DNA of 33,369 bases from Minisyncoccota bacterium (lineage in GTDB: Bacteria; Patescibacteriota; Minisyncoccia; Phycocordibacterales; UBA918), in the NCBI GenBank assembly GCA_022841645.1, contig JALHRC010000008.1, positions 11,083 to 44,451 of the forward strand, given 5' to 3'. A model generated the notes under the pieces. It was not told the origin of the DNA. It did no database searches and worked only from the letters and a program-made list of their open reading frames with translations. Every line of letters begins with the position of its first letter. Positions within the stretch are counted from its first letter, which is position 1. Made by a program: the position numbers and the translations under genes. Below, one piece after another: positions 24,037 through 32,216 of this stretch.

Positions 24037-24244
24037 TAAAGCCCGCTCATGGCTTTGTAGGTGCTGAGAGAAAAACCCACAAAGCCAAAAACGGACTTTG
24101 CTCTCTCAGCTTTTATAAAAGATAACTCAATAGAGACCTTTTAAGGGTCTATTCTCCAAGCCGAGCGGACTCAACGAGAGATAGACCTTATCGGGTCGTG
24201 GCTCGTTTTGTCGTGTGGCTAGAAAACTTTATTTAATTGGAATA
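24037..24244 (-). ncRNA. structured leader with an H-type pseudoknot (recombinase transcript)
   Basis: Two perfect 8-bp pairings interleave: GGCTTTGT (24051-24058) with ACAAAGCC (24079-24086), and GCTGAGAG (24063-24070) with CTCTCAGC (24103-24110). That is an H-type pseudoknot. On the minus strand its end is 14 nt before the ATG at 24036, where a ribosome site would be. Other hairpins are CTTTTATAAAAG (24110-24121), AGACC/GGTCT (24133-24149) and GACC/GGGTC (near 24184-24197). It matches no riboswitch I know. Either strand could fold this way, but only the minus strand has a gene directly after it. Confidence 0.5.
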
Positions 24245-24272
24245 ATTATATAACTCACGGTATAATTTGCAA
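24237..24272. promoter_or_regulatory. overlapping divergent promoters
   Basis: Plus strand: TTGGAA (24237-24242), an 18-nt spacer and TATAAT (24261-24266). Minus strand: TTGCAA (24267-24272), a 16-nt spacer and TATAAT (24250-24245). The plus -10 lies inside the minus spacer and the minus -10 inside the plus spacer, so polymerase can use only one at a time. Confidence 0.7.
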
Positions 24273-24455
24273 GCCTTAACGGCAGAGCCTAACCCTTAGG
24301 GTAAATCCTAAGGTATGGTTCAAAAACGCAACGAACGCAAAAAGCCCGTATCTAACGGCGTTCGTTGCGTTGCCAAGGGAAACTTTGGTAGAGGTTACCG
24401 TAAGGTGCCTTCTTTAGATACGGGCTTTGTGTTACCCGCTTAAATCGCAACGAAC
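24273..24455 (+). ncRNA. structured leader with alternative pairings up to the start codon
   Basis: CCTTAGG/CCTAAGG forms one hairpin (24295-24313). CGCAACGAACGC (24327-24338) pairs perfectly with GCGTTCGTTGCG (24358-24369). A 15-bp perfect stem (24341-24355 with 24414-24428, core AAAGCCCGTATCTAA) encloses two GNRA-loop hairpins, CCAAGG-GAAA-CTTTGG and GGTTACC-GTAA-GGTGCC. CGCAACGAAC recurs at 24446-24455, immediately before the ATG, and could pair with the same 24360-24369 strand. So the leader can switch between structures, one of which covers the start site. No known riboswitch class was recognised. Confidence 0.6.
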
Positions 24456-24866
24456 ATGGAATTTATAAATGGAATTCAGTGGTGGCCGCTGTTATTTTTA
24501 ATTGTTGGTTCAGTAGCAATAAGTTACTTTGCAATAACGCTAATGCGTAAGAGCAAATCACCTGAACATTCAATCGAACTACCTTCGCCAGACACTAAAG
24601 CTGAAGCATCGTTTTCCAATAATTTAGGAGAGACTTTACTCGGATTTTTAATTATTGGAATTGTTATTGGATTTGTAAAAGCAGCACCTGAGTTCGCCGC
24701 GGAAGATTGGATGGAGTTATTTAAATGGGGTCTAATACTCAGCGGAATATTACTTTTTGTTTTTGCTGTAATTCATAGACAAAAAACTATGATGATCGTG
24801 CTGCTGTTGGCACTAGGAATAGTGCTATTTGCGGTACTAAAGTGGGCTGTTCTTTTTGTTTTTTAA
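24456..24866 (+). CDS. small four-helix membrane protein, unknown function
   Basis: 136 aa with hydrophobic helices at about 8-27, 60-75, 87-106 and 112-135. A polar loop (about 30-55, Ser/Pro/Glu-rich) follows the first helix. There is no ribosome-binding site; the start sits directly after the structured leader. It ends 1 nt before the stop of the convergent helicase gene. The family is not recognised. It is divergent from the recombinase unit and shares the overlapping promoter region with it. Confidence 0.65.
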   Translation: MEFINGIQWWPLLFLIVGSVAISYFAITLMRKSKSPEHSIELPSPDTKAEASFSNNLGETLLGFLIIGIVIGFVKAAPEFAAEDWMELFKWGLILSGILLFVFAVIHRQKTMMIVLLLALGIVLFAVLKWAVLFVF

Positions 24867-24867
24867 A

Positions 24868-26778
24868 TTATCGCACCATCACTGTTTTTATCTTCGCATC
24901 TTTTAAAAACCTCGTAATGGTTCTTACTTCCTGTCCTCCTTTAGGTACCCTTCCCAAAAATTTCTGTTCATTAGTACGCCGTGAACAATAAGTTATGTAA
25001 AGTTGATGTTTAGCTCGTGTCATAGAAACGTATAAAAGCCGTCGTTCATCGCCCATACTTTCACCGTCATTCCGGCCCGGGATAAATTCATCTTCTGCTC
25101 CTACTATAAAACAAACATCAAAAGTAAGCCCTTTTGCTTGATGCATACTAAGTATACTTACTGCATTTTCTTCAGTTTCTTGTTCAATTTCTTCTGATGA
25201 GGTACTTACTGCACGTAATATATCTTCCAAAGTTTGATCTTCTTGTCCTGTAACAAGGCTTTGAAAATATGAGTTTATTTTGGTTCCCATGTCACCTGAA
25301 TTACAGTAAGCCTGTAAGACCATTTGTAGCTGGTCTGAAAGTAATGGAATTTCCTTCAGTGCACGTAGACGATTCGCAAGAGTGTCAAGATAAGCTTTGA
25401 TTGTTTCGCCACCTCTACTTATCAAATTGGGATTTTTTTGTACCTCTCCCAATACCGAACTTAGACGCGTATTTCTTTCTGCCGCAAGATTCCAAAGGGC
25501 ACTTATTTTTGTTTCCCCTATGTCGTTATTATCTAACTCAAGTAGTGTCCTTAGAGCTAGGTCATCATTGGGATTTGCTAGGATTCTAAGAACTGCTAAA
25601 ACACACCTAAAAGATTTATCGTTTTCTAGTTCACTTTCAAAACTGCTCGACACGCTTATTCCCAATGCCACAAGTCGAGCTTTTATAGGTTCTAGTATTT
25701 TGTTGCTACGAGACAAAATAACAATTTCTTTTGCTGGAGTACCCTCTTTTATTAGTGCATCTATTTTAGCCGCAATCGATTCAGCCTCTTTCTCTTGGTT
25801 TGAAAAGCAAATACGAGTAACAATTCCATTCTCAGCTTGGTCTCTAGGTCTAGTCTTTTTTGGTAAGCGCTGAATGTCCTGACTTGCAACAAACTCAGCC
25901 TGTTGCAATATTTCCTTGTCGCACCTAAAGCAAACTTCTAAATCTAGACGTTCTGCACCGTAGTCTTCCGGGAATCGTCTAATACCTACTGGATCAGCAA
26001 ATCTGAATCCATATATGCTCTGATCATCATCTCCGACTACAAATAGTTTTGCTTCATCTGTATTACTTGAAAGCGATCTCACTACAGCTAAATCACAGGC
26101 ATTTAAGTCTTGATATTCATCAATAAGCACATATTTATACTCGTGATCAAGTTTGAATTCACCACTTTGTTCTAACGCTCGTTTAAGTCTATACACCAAC
26201 TCTGACCTGAGAGTCTCCCCATAAACTGCCTTATGCTGCTCTAAAGCACCTAAGAACCTAGGATCAGGGAAACTATCTTCCCAACCGCCTTCTTCAGCCT
26301 TTAGTGTTTCCCAGTCAGCTGAAAGTCTTTGAATTAGGTCTTGCACTTTATCGATGCGAGGAAGCTCAAGTATTCGCTTTAAGTCTTCTTGAATAATGTG
26401 ACGCTCCTCCCAATCGTCTGCAACTCGTACTGGCGTAGGAAGTTCTCGTATACTTTGTTTATTATGAAGTATCTGTCGTAATGCAAACGAGTGCAAAGTT
26501 GAAACAGGAGGAGTTGAAAGCCCATGAGGATCTAATGCCTCTTTCAGCTTTTCCCTTAACTGTGCCGCGGCCAATCGTGTGAAAGTTAGAGCAATAATGT
26601 CAGAGGGCGCTATCCCTTCCTTAAGTACTAGCCACAACACCTTTCGAGTAAGTACATGTGTTTTACCGGTACCGGGGCCTGCCAGCAATCTAGCGTGTCC
26701 TCCTACATACTGAATAGCAAGCTTTTGATCAGGAGCCACCCCTTTTAAAATTTCATTTTCAATCTGATCTGCTGTCAT
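24868..26778 (-). CDS. UvrD/Rep-type superfamily 1 DNA helicase
   Basis: 636 aa. Motif I is L-L-A-G34-P-G-T-G-K39-T40, Ia A-L-T-F-T-R-L-A-A, motif II V-L-I-D-E-Y-Q-D (about 217-224), motif III V-G-D-D-D-Q-S-I-Y-G-F-R, motif V V-S-I-L-S-M-H-Q-A-K-G-L-T-F-D and motif VI L-L-Y-V-S-M-T-R-A-K. It is a complete 3'-5' ATP-dependent helicase, shorter than the usual 700 or more residues. Such helicases act in repair, replication or plasmid and phage maintenance. TTGGGA (26813-26808) and TACGAT (26790-26785) on the minus strand put the transcription start at the ATG, so it is leaderless. It is convergent with the membrane-protein gene. It is AT-rich like the island, so it may be cargo. Confidence 0.93.
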   Translation of the reverse strand: MTADQIENEILKGVAPDQKLAIQYVGGHARLLAGPGTGKTHVLTRKVLWLVLKEGIAPSDIIALTFTRLAAAQLREKLKEALDPHGLSTPPVSTLHSFALRQILHNKQSIRELPTPVRVADDWEERHIIQEDLKRILELPRIDKVQDLIQRLSADWETLKAEEGGWEDSFPDPRFLGALEQHKAVYGETLRSELVYRLKRALEQSGEFKLDHEYKYVLIDEYQDLNACDLAVVRSLSSNTDEAKLFVVGDDDQSIYGFRFADPVGIRRFPEDYGAERLDLEVCFRCDKEILQQAEFVASQDIQRLPKKTRPRDQAENGIVTRICFSNQEKEAESIAAKIDALIKEGTPAKEIVILSRSNKILEPIKARLVALGISVSSSFESELENDKSFRCVLAVLRILANPNDDLALRTLLELDNNDIGETKISALWNLAAERNTRLSSVLGEVQKNPNLISRGGETIKAYLDTLANRLRALKEIPLLSDQLQMVLQAYCNSGDMGTKINSYFQSLVTGQEDQTLEDILRAVSTSSEEIEQETEENAVSILSMHQAKGLTFDVCFIVGAEDEFIPGRNDGESMGDERRLLYVSMTRAKHQLYITYCSRRTNEQKFLGRVPKGGQEVRTITRFLKDAKIKTVMVR

Positions 26779-26784
26779 TTAACA

Positions 26785-26813
26785 ATCGTACCAGAAATAA
26801 AGCTTAGTCCCAA
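26785..26813 (-). promoter_or_regulatory. helicase promoter (leaderless)
   Basis: -35 TTGGGA (26813-26808), a 17-nt spacer and -10 TACGAT (26790-26785), with only 6 nt before the ATG. Confidence 0.6.
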
Positions 26814-27198
26814 ACTGTTGTAAAATACCTATTTTAGACTGAGGGTAACTGATTTACATACCCCTATATGGCCACACGTTCGCCCACGTTCGCATGAAAT
26901 TGCTAAGTTGGTATATTCCACGTTACACAAGAAGATGTCGCCAGCACAAGGAATAGTCTAGAATCTAGTCTAAAAATATCGAAAAGCACTCCGTAAATTA
27001 GATCAAAACTGTCAAAATTCTAACTACCAAAAGTTAATACAGGGCTTAAATCCTAGACATTATTAAAATAATTTTTTGACATAGTACAAGCTAATTTATG
27101 GAGTCCGCCTAACCTACCCTTTAGTTCTAATATCAGGAGGTAATTAGCTGCATGTGGGTGCTAGCTCCCTTAGTGAGCGGCCAAAATAATCCCATTGT
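26814..27198. other. AT-rich intergenic region between helicase and second recombinase
   Basis: It holds no substantial gene. Visible features are a TTGACA (27076-27081) without a good -10, a stretch ATTTTTT just before it, an AGGAGG (27135-27140) before a 16-codon open frame (27152-27202), and the short repeat GTCTAGAATCTAGTCTA (near 26948-26964). Because it lies directly after the end of a serine recombinase gene, an attachment or recombination site could be here. No repeat partner of this region was found elsewhere in the window. Confidence 0.4.
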
Positions 27199-27202
27199 TT
27201 AA
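27152..27202 (+). CDS. possible 16-aa small ORF
   Basis: ATG at 27152 with AGGAGG 11 nt upstream; it encodes MWVLAPLVSGQNNPIV and then TAA. It overlaps the recombinase stop on the other strand by 4 nt. The ribosome site is the only real support. Confidence 0.2.
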   Translation: MWVLAPLVSGQNNPIV

Positions 27203-29053
27203 GCTCTGCCAACAATTCGTTCCAACTGTGTCCCACTTGGGTCACAAACAGACAAAAGTTTACTTTCAAAAGGCTTCATGCCAGTTGTAAGCTTAAATTT
27301 CAACGTATCTTCAGTCATATAGAGTTCGGAAAAGATAATCCGTGCTATTTTCTCTCGTTCAGGTGTTTTTGCATGTTCGTAATACCCTGTAATGTTTTTT
27401 AGTAGTTCGGAAAGTGTCACAATGTCTCTCATTGTTTCTAGCATTGCTTCTTCAGATACTACTTCCTCTTTGAGTAAGAGCTGTATCTCATTACTGATGC
27501 GAGTATCCTCCTCGATATAGCCAACAGGTGTGTATGCTCCAGCTTTAAGAAGAGTAAGTTTATTATCACGAAGATATTTTTGCTCCTCACGCAAACGCTT
27601 TTTCTTTTGCTCAATATCACGAAGATTCCTTTGTCGGCCAGCTTCCACCAAAGATAAATCTGTTTGTACTCGATATTCAAACTCCTCAAGTTCCTCAGGT
27701 GTGAAATATAATCGTGATAATAGTTCAGCTACTTTATTCTCAAGAACATCAGTATTGAAACTTGTTACCGAATTAACACAACCAGCCTTACACTTTGAGC
27801 CATAGTAAGTAGCCCCTTTCTTTTCGTAGGGCGTATAGAGTCGCTCACAATGAACACAACGTACTAGCTTCCGGTATGGATGGTCCAGACAGACAGAATA
27901 ATGTTGACTCACTTTCTTCTTTTTTAGCTTCTGTTGGACCGAATTGAATAGCTCTTCAGAAACAAGTGCTGTATGACTTACACTCTTAACGTCAAAACCA
28001 TCTGGACCAATAATGTAGCCCTTATAAAAGGAGTTAGAGAGTATCTTGTGGATGTTGCCGTATGTGACTGGTCGCTCAATCTTAGAAATTTTGTTTTCAC
28101 TGTCATCACTGTCACCAAGTAGCTCATCTTCTGTTCGTCTACGTCTTACCGCTGGCATAACAAACCCAACATCAGAAGCCCAACGAGCTAGTGAGTGTAG
28201 TGTCCACTCACCGGTATCGTATTTCTCAAATAAATCTTTAACTAGTGGCGCACGTACAGGGTCAAAAGGCTTTTCATGCATGTTGCCAGTGTTCAGGTAT
28301 CCTACAGGTGCTTTGTATGTACATACACCTTGCTCACGTAGGTTACGCGTAGTAATGCGAACCTTCTCACTAGTCACACGGGAGTGATGGACCGCAAACA
28401 TTCCATCAATATCCATATGTAATGCACCTGAGCTTGTATCGTCATAGCTCGCATAAACAAACTTAACTTCTACCCCTTGTCGCATCAGTTTGTCCAGCAA
28501 ATTGTTATCTGACTTGTTACGACTTAAACGGTCATAGCTAAGACACACCAGACCTTTAAAATACTTTTGATTCAAATACTGTGTAAGTAGACTGAATTTT
28601 GGTCGAGCAGATTTATATTCCTAAAACTTACCCCGTCTGCTCTGCAGCGGGGAGACGAGAAGCCACAAGGAAAGTTTGAAAACCTTGGTTTTCAATTAAA
28701 CTTACGAGCGAAGCTCCTGACGATACCCCGCCGTAGCGAAGCGGAGGGGACAGCTCTGCTGCGGGGAGTCTTCATTGAATATGACCATCATCAGTAATAT
28801 TTAGGTCAATACTGTCTTTAAACCCTGAGTGTTTTTCTGAAATGACACCATCCTGACAGAAATTCTTAATTGAAATATTAGCGACTTTTAACCGCTCGCG
28901 GTTAGCAAACTTTTGAGTCTCTCGAGCTTGATAAGACAACGAGTTTTTCTGATTATTGTCTTCATCAGTACTCTTTCTAGTATAAATAAGAAAACAATCA
29001 GCGTATGTACCACGCATGATTGATTCATGTAGTTTTTTATCATTCACTGGCAT
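27199..29053 (-). pseudogene. large serine recombinase gene interrupted by a 157-bp insert
   Basis: The 5' part (29053-28775) encodes the resolvase N-terminus with catalytic serine (I-Y-T-R-K-S28-T-D-E-D-N-N-Q). It ends at a TGA created by the insert after D-D-G-H-I-Q. The 3' part (28617-27199) continues Y-K-S-A-R-P-K-F-S-L-L..S-Y-D-R-L-S-R-N-K, then the Recombinase domain, a zinc ribbon (V-R-C-V-H-C..C-K-A-G-C) and a coiled coil. Removing exactly 157 bp joins the two in frame into a protein of about 565 aa. The start at 29053 overlaps the preceding small gene by 14 nt. As read, only an isolated N-terminal fragment and a fragment lacking the catalytic serine can be made, so it is inactive unless the insert is removed from DNA or RNA. 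Confidence 0.85.
28618..28774 (+). mobile_element. 157-bp non-autonomous element with IS200-like ends (PATE/MITE) inside the recombinase gene
   Basis: The plus strand reads TTCCTAAAAC..TCTTCA. Near each end is a GC-rich subterminal hairpin in the same orientation: CCCCG..CGGGG at about 28631-28653, and the related GCTCTGCTGCGGGGAG near 28755-28768. The two end motifs agree at 17 of 21 positions as direct, not inverted, repeats. The centre has AAGTTT-GAAAACC-TT-GGTTTTC-AATT-AAACTT. No target duplication is seen, and its removal restores the interrupted frame. Direct-oriented end hairpins and scarless joints are IS200/IS605 traits. The ends TTCCT and TTCA, followed by TT, match those of the IS200-type element at 32824-33367. 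Confidence 0.75.
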
Positions 29054-29222
29054 GTCCTTTTGTAATAATACCATCCTTAATAGTGTAGCCCTCACTTATC
29101 AGTCGATTATGTATCCCCTCAAGTACACTCCCAAGCTCACGGATACTTTCAATTGTCGCAGGAGTAAAAAGCCAATCTCTGTTGGTTTTAACATTACTGT
29201 CTGTAACCTGAGATTGGCTCAT
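29040..29222 (-). CDS. small protein between ATPase and recombinase genes
   Basis: 60 aa with a GGAG ribosome site before the ATG at 29222. It overlaps the start of the recombinase gene by 14 nt and lies 26 nt after the ATPase gene on the same strand, so the three form an operon. Sequence: a polar start, then I-R-E-L-G-S-V-L-E-G-I-H-N-R-L and a short basic C-terminus. No family recognised. Confidence 0.6.
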   Translation of the reverse strand: MSQSQVTDSNVKTNRDWLFTPATIESIRELGSVLEGIHNRLISEGYTIKDGIITKGHASE

Positions 29223-29248
29223 ACTCTCCTACGTTCGATTAAGAAGCC

Positions 29249-30814
29249 CTAGAACGTCTCACTATCGGCATCTGTTGCCGATTTGAGTGTACTAGCACTA
29301 AGGATACGAATAAGACGCTCTGAGCCACTGCGTTGTAAGAAGTCTATAGTGATACCTACGGCACTAAGACTATTCTCAAGCTCTCGCAGTTTCTTACCAA
29401 GACTAGCCGGATTTGTCGCCACTGTTTCATTCCACTCAGTGTCATTATCGGTGCGAGAATCCTTCAGTCCTTTAAGTAAATCCGTTATGGTCCCCTCAAA
29501 GTCATTGTTGCGGTCAAGGTAGTTCAACAACGCACGACCTGCACTAGAGCTATATATCGCATCAAAGGCGCGATTCTTGGTAGCTCTTTCAAGTGCCTGT
29601 TCGAAGTTTGTAGCCCCGTAACCAAGAGCCTGAGCGCAAGCGGCTCCCCACAGTGCGAAGTCATTCATACGAAACGAACTTCGTTGAGGTAGCTGGTCCT
29701 TAATTTTGATAGCTGAAACTAGCGTATCGAACAATGCACCAAGTAATTTCGGTTTAATAAGTTCAAATTCAGAAGCGATATCAGACCCGCTACGAACATC
29801 ATTAGATGGAACCGTTTCAGTCTTAAAAAGCATAATCCGACTCATCAAGTCACTCTTTGTAGCCTCGACGTTTACCCCTGTTATGTAAGTGGGATTCTTA
29901 ATCTTCAGTACAGTGAGTGCCGTATCTGTATACAGGGTACGTCGAGCATCCTCACCGCCTGTCGCTACCATACAGAGAACGTCAGACAGTTCATTATCAA
30001 TCTTACTGAGGTTGTCATTAGCAAACAGCCATGTTTGATTCAGAAGAGTCAACAAACTATCGACCTTACGAACAGGTAACGAGACACCTCCTGATGCTGG
30101 GTCAATCAGGTCTTTGACCATCCGTAACAGGGTGGTCTTGGCAGAACCGGCTGGTCCGAAGATGTATGTAATCGCTTGGTCAATATCTTGGATGAGACGG
30201 ACCGATAGCGTACTGATAAACAACATCTGTTCGTCTGGATTTTTAATGTTTATGAGATTAAGAAAATCTCGAAGATTGCCGCCACGCTCTGGGCTTACTT
30301 GTGGCTTACCGCAACCTTCTTTGAAAAGAAACGGCACTGACTTACTGCTTACAATGGTCCAGCCTTCACCAGTCATTTCAACTACTTCTCCTAGGTCGTT
30401 TTGTAGGTTGTAATAGAACGAACCATTTTTATGGGCTACACGGTGATACAGGTCATGCTGTAGCCCCTCATAGGTAGCTTTAGTAGCTAGAGTACCGGCT
30501 ATTTCCCGTATCTGAGCATCACTCACAATCTCTTTAGATTGCATATAGAGCTTATGTCGTAAGTGACCTGAAAACTCGTTACTGTTTATCGGTAAATTTA
30601 CCGACTTATTGCCCACATTGATGTGAGCAAACGGAGTGTTGTGCTGGTCCTTAAACAGAACCATGTCACCACCAGACAATATCTGATTGAGTAACTTACT
30701 TGCTTTAGATTTGTTGCCGTTATCTTGGCTCGCCTCTGTTTTTTCTGGTAAAGTGTTAGTGTTAGTTTCGGCATCAGTATTATCTACTGGTGCCGTATTG
30801 TTTGTTTCTAACAT
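29249..30814 (-). CDS. P-loop ATPase, mobile-element replication/helicase-like
   Basis: 521 aa. The first 45 residues are disordered and Asn/Thr-rich. A middle domain (about 50-165) is followed by an ATPase domain with Walker A F-G220-P-A-G-S-A-K226-T-T-L-L, then W-L-F-A-N-D-N-L-S-K (a Walker B-like position with N-D in place of D-E), R-R-T-L-Y-T-D and an arginine-finger-like D-L-M-S-R-I-M. This layout resembles the ATPase parts of phage or integrative-element primase/helicases, but no primase motif is seen. It could unwind or load replication proteins on the element. First gene of a unit with the 60-aa protein and the second recombinase. A serine-recombinase neighbour supports a mobile origin. 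Confidence 0.7.
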   Translation of the reverse strand: MLETNNTAPVDNTDAETNTNTLPEKTEASQDNGNKSKASKLLNQILSGGDMVLFKDQHNTPFAHINVGNKSVNLPINSNEFSGHLRHKLYMQSKEIVSDAQIREIAGTLATKATYEGLQHDLYHRVAHKNGSFYYNLQNDLGEVVEMTGEGWTIVSSKSVPFLFKEGCGKPQVSPERGGNLRDFLNLINIKNPDEQMLFISTLSVRLIQDIDQAITYIFGPAGSAKTTLLRMVKDLIDPASGGVSLPVRKVDSLLTLLNQTWLFANDNLSKIDNELSDVLCMVATGGEDARRTLYTDTALTVLKIKNPTYITGVNVEATKSDLMSRIMLFKTETVPSNDVRSGSDIASEFELIKPKLLGALFDTLVSAIKIKDQLPQRSSFRMNDFALWGAACAQALGYGATNFEQALERATKNRAFDAIYSSSAGRALLNYLDRNNDFEGTITDLLKGLKDSRTDNDTEWNETVATNPASLGKKLRELENSLSAVGITIDFLQRSGSERLIRILSASTLKSATDADSETF

Positions 30815-30838
30815 ACTGTCAAAATAGTTATTTAATAA

Positions 30839-30859
30839 AGAGCATCGTTGTGATGCTCT
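30839..30859 (-). terminator. probable terminator after the minus-strand gene at 30898
   Basis: AGAGCATC-GTTGT-GATGCTCT forms an 8-bp stem. The minus strand continues TTTATTAAAT, a weak U-run. Confidence 0.55.
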
Positions 30860-30881
30860 CCAATCCTAGCTAAGTTGATGT

Positions 30882-30897
30882 TGGTCAACGTTGACCA
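30882..30897. repeat. perfect 16-bp palindrome
   Basis: TGGTCAAC|GTTGACCA lies right after the stop codon of the minus-strand gene and upstream of the ATPase gene. It is a possible operator for the ATPase-recombinase unit. Confidence 0.6.
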
Positions 30898-31995
30898 CTA
30901 ACGTAAATACTTGTCATTTATCCACAGTGTCTTTTTGCCCTCATAACAAACAAAATCTTTGACCGTTGTAGCCAGTGCAATATTTGTATTTAAGTCTCTT
31001 GAAGCATCGTACACAGCACGATGATTTGTTGTATTAAAATCACCCCAATCATCTGCAATTTCATCCTGTGACCAACGCTTTTCTGGATTCTTCATCATGG
31101 TTGAAAGAAGCATCTTGAATCGGGAACCCTCGTCGCGTGATTTCAGTTCAAAGACTTCACCATTAAAAAATAATTGTCCTGTTTTTGTATCAAGATAAAA
31201 ACTTGTGTCGATTTTCTGTGACTCTACCAGTGACAAAAGTTTATTATGAAATACCGTAAAATTACCTTCATCGAACAAGTTCAATAGCGTTAAATGACTA
31301 GAGTAGTGTTGTCCCGAGAATTCTTCGGTAGACACAAGGAGTTTAAAATAGTACTCAGTAAAATCTGTAGGCGTGTAATTGAAAGAACATGTATGTGTCT
31401 TACTTGCGCAATACTCACTAAACATAGCGGACCAGACTAAGACCGATGCCTGTAGCCCAACATGATTTGACTCAATACAGCTTCGTCTAATCTTATAAAA
31501 GTAATTTGTTAGGTCGCTATCATTTAAGACAAAGTCTCCAGTAGGTTGCCATTGGTGGTCAATACGTTCCGAAAGGAAGGCTGAGAACAGTTTCTTACTA
31601 CTAGTATCTTGCTTGTACAGAGTAATTGCGTATTGATGTAGCCACCCCAGAGCAAGCTCTGCTTTGAGTAATTTATTTAATCCGGCAACATCATGTAACC
31701 CGTCAATAAATTCTTGAAAATCCTTTGTGTTGCTGAAATGTTTTTCTGCTTCTATCTTTTTACTTTTACTCGCCTCTTTGTAGGTTTTAATAAGCATCTC
31801 GACAATCTCCTTAGAAACATCCTCATCAAAAACATTGTAACTGAAATCGTGAGCGGTATCGTAAATGTATTGTTGTAGCTTTTCTGAAGAACGTACGATT
31901 TTAAAATAAGCGTATAGCGCGTTTAAAAACGACCCTCCACCTAGCTGATAATTGGATTTTACAGCTTCATATGCATTTATCAGATTTGCTGTCAT
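30898..31995 (-). CDS. large protein with probable C-terminal winged-helix domain
   Basis: 365 aa from the ATG at 31995. Another ATG at 32004 overlaps the -10 box TATAAT (32008-32003), so the second is the likely, leaderless, start. The first 250 residues or so are helical and unassigned. The last 90 (F-F-N-G-E-V-F-E-L..K-R-W-S-Q-D-E-I-A..H-R-A-V-Y-D-A-S-R-D-L-N) look like an OmpR-type winged helix followed by a C-terminal beta hairpin, as in DNA-binding proteins. The fusion of a helical sensor-like part and a winged helix suggests a regulator of the element, but this is an inference. It is divergent from the secreted coiled-coil gene and shares overlapping promoters with it. Confidence 0.7.
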   Translation of the reverse strand: MTANLINAYEAVKSNYQLGGGSFLNALYAYFKIVRSSEKLQQYIYDTAHDFSYNVFDEDVSKEIVEMLIKTYKEASKSKKIEAEKHFSNTKDFQEFIDGLHDVAGLNKLLKAELALGWLHQYAITLYKQDTSSKKLFSAFLSERIDHQWQPTGDFVLNDSDLTNYFYKIRRSCIESNHVGLQASVLVWSAMFSEYCASKTHTCSFNYTPTDFTEYYFKLLVSTEEFSGQHYSSHLTLLNLFDEGNFTVFHNKLLSLVESQKIDTSFYLDTKTGQLFFNGEVFELKSRDEGSRFKMLLSTMMKNPEKRWSQDEIADDWGDFNTTNHRAVYDASRDLNTNIALATTVKDFVCYEGKKTLWINDKYLR

Positions 31996-32002
31996 TCCTG
32001 TC

Positions 32003-32049
32003 ATTATAGCCCTATTTTTCTTGTATTACACCAGACAGACTGCTATCAT
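32003..32049. promoter_or_regulatory. overlapping divergent promoters
   Basis: Minus strand: TATAAT (32008-32003) with a weak -35 at about 32030-32025. Plus strand: TTGTAT (32021-32026), a 17-nt spacer and TATCAT (32044-32049). The -35 regions overlap. Confidence 0.5.
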
Positions 32050-32111
32050 GTCGAGACAACAAAGCCACCTAACCCGCTGTCGCAAGATACCGGCATGGTG
32101 CGAATAAATAA

Positions 32112-32216
32112 GCCCCGTCAGAGCTAAAGAACCCATCATATGGGGTTAGCTCTGACGGGCCGCATCGGGAAACCGGTGTGGTGGCCGAAAGGCCACACCC
32201 ATGTGGTGGGCTTTTT
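32112..32216 (+). ncRNA. attenuator-like leader ending in an intrinsic terminator
   Basis: First a 14-bp perfect stem CCCGTCAGAGCTAA (32114-32127) with 32146-32159. Then GTGGCC-GAAA-GGCCAC (32181-32196), a GNRA-type tetraloop hairpin. A terminator stem made from AAAGGCCACACC and GGTGGGCTTT (32188-32214) is followed by TTTTT. The GNRA hairpin and the terminator share 32191-32196, so they exclude each other. The gene start is 14 nt after the T-run. Confidence 0.6.

Noticed and set aside
24295-24318. The 11-nt GAAA-tetraloop receptor (CCTAAG with TATGG) next to the GNRA hairpins
   Set aside because: Both receptor halves occur, but only one base apart on the same strand, so they cannot form the receptor with each other. 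Probably a chance match.
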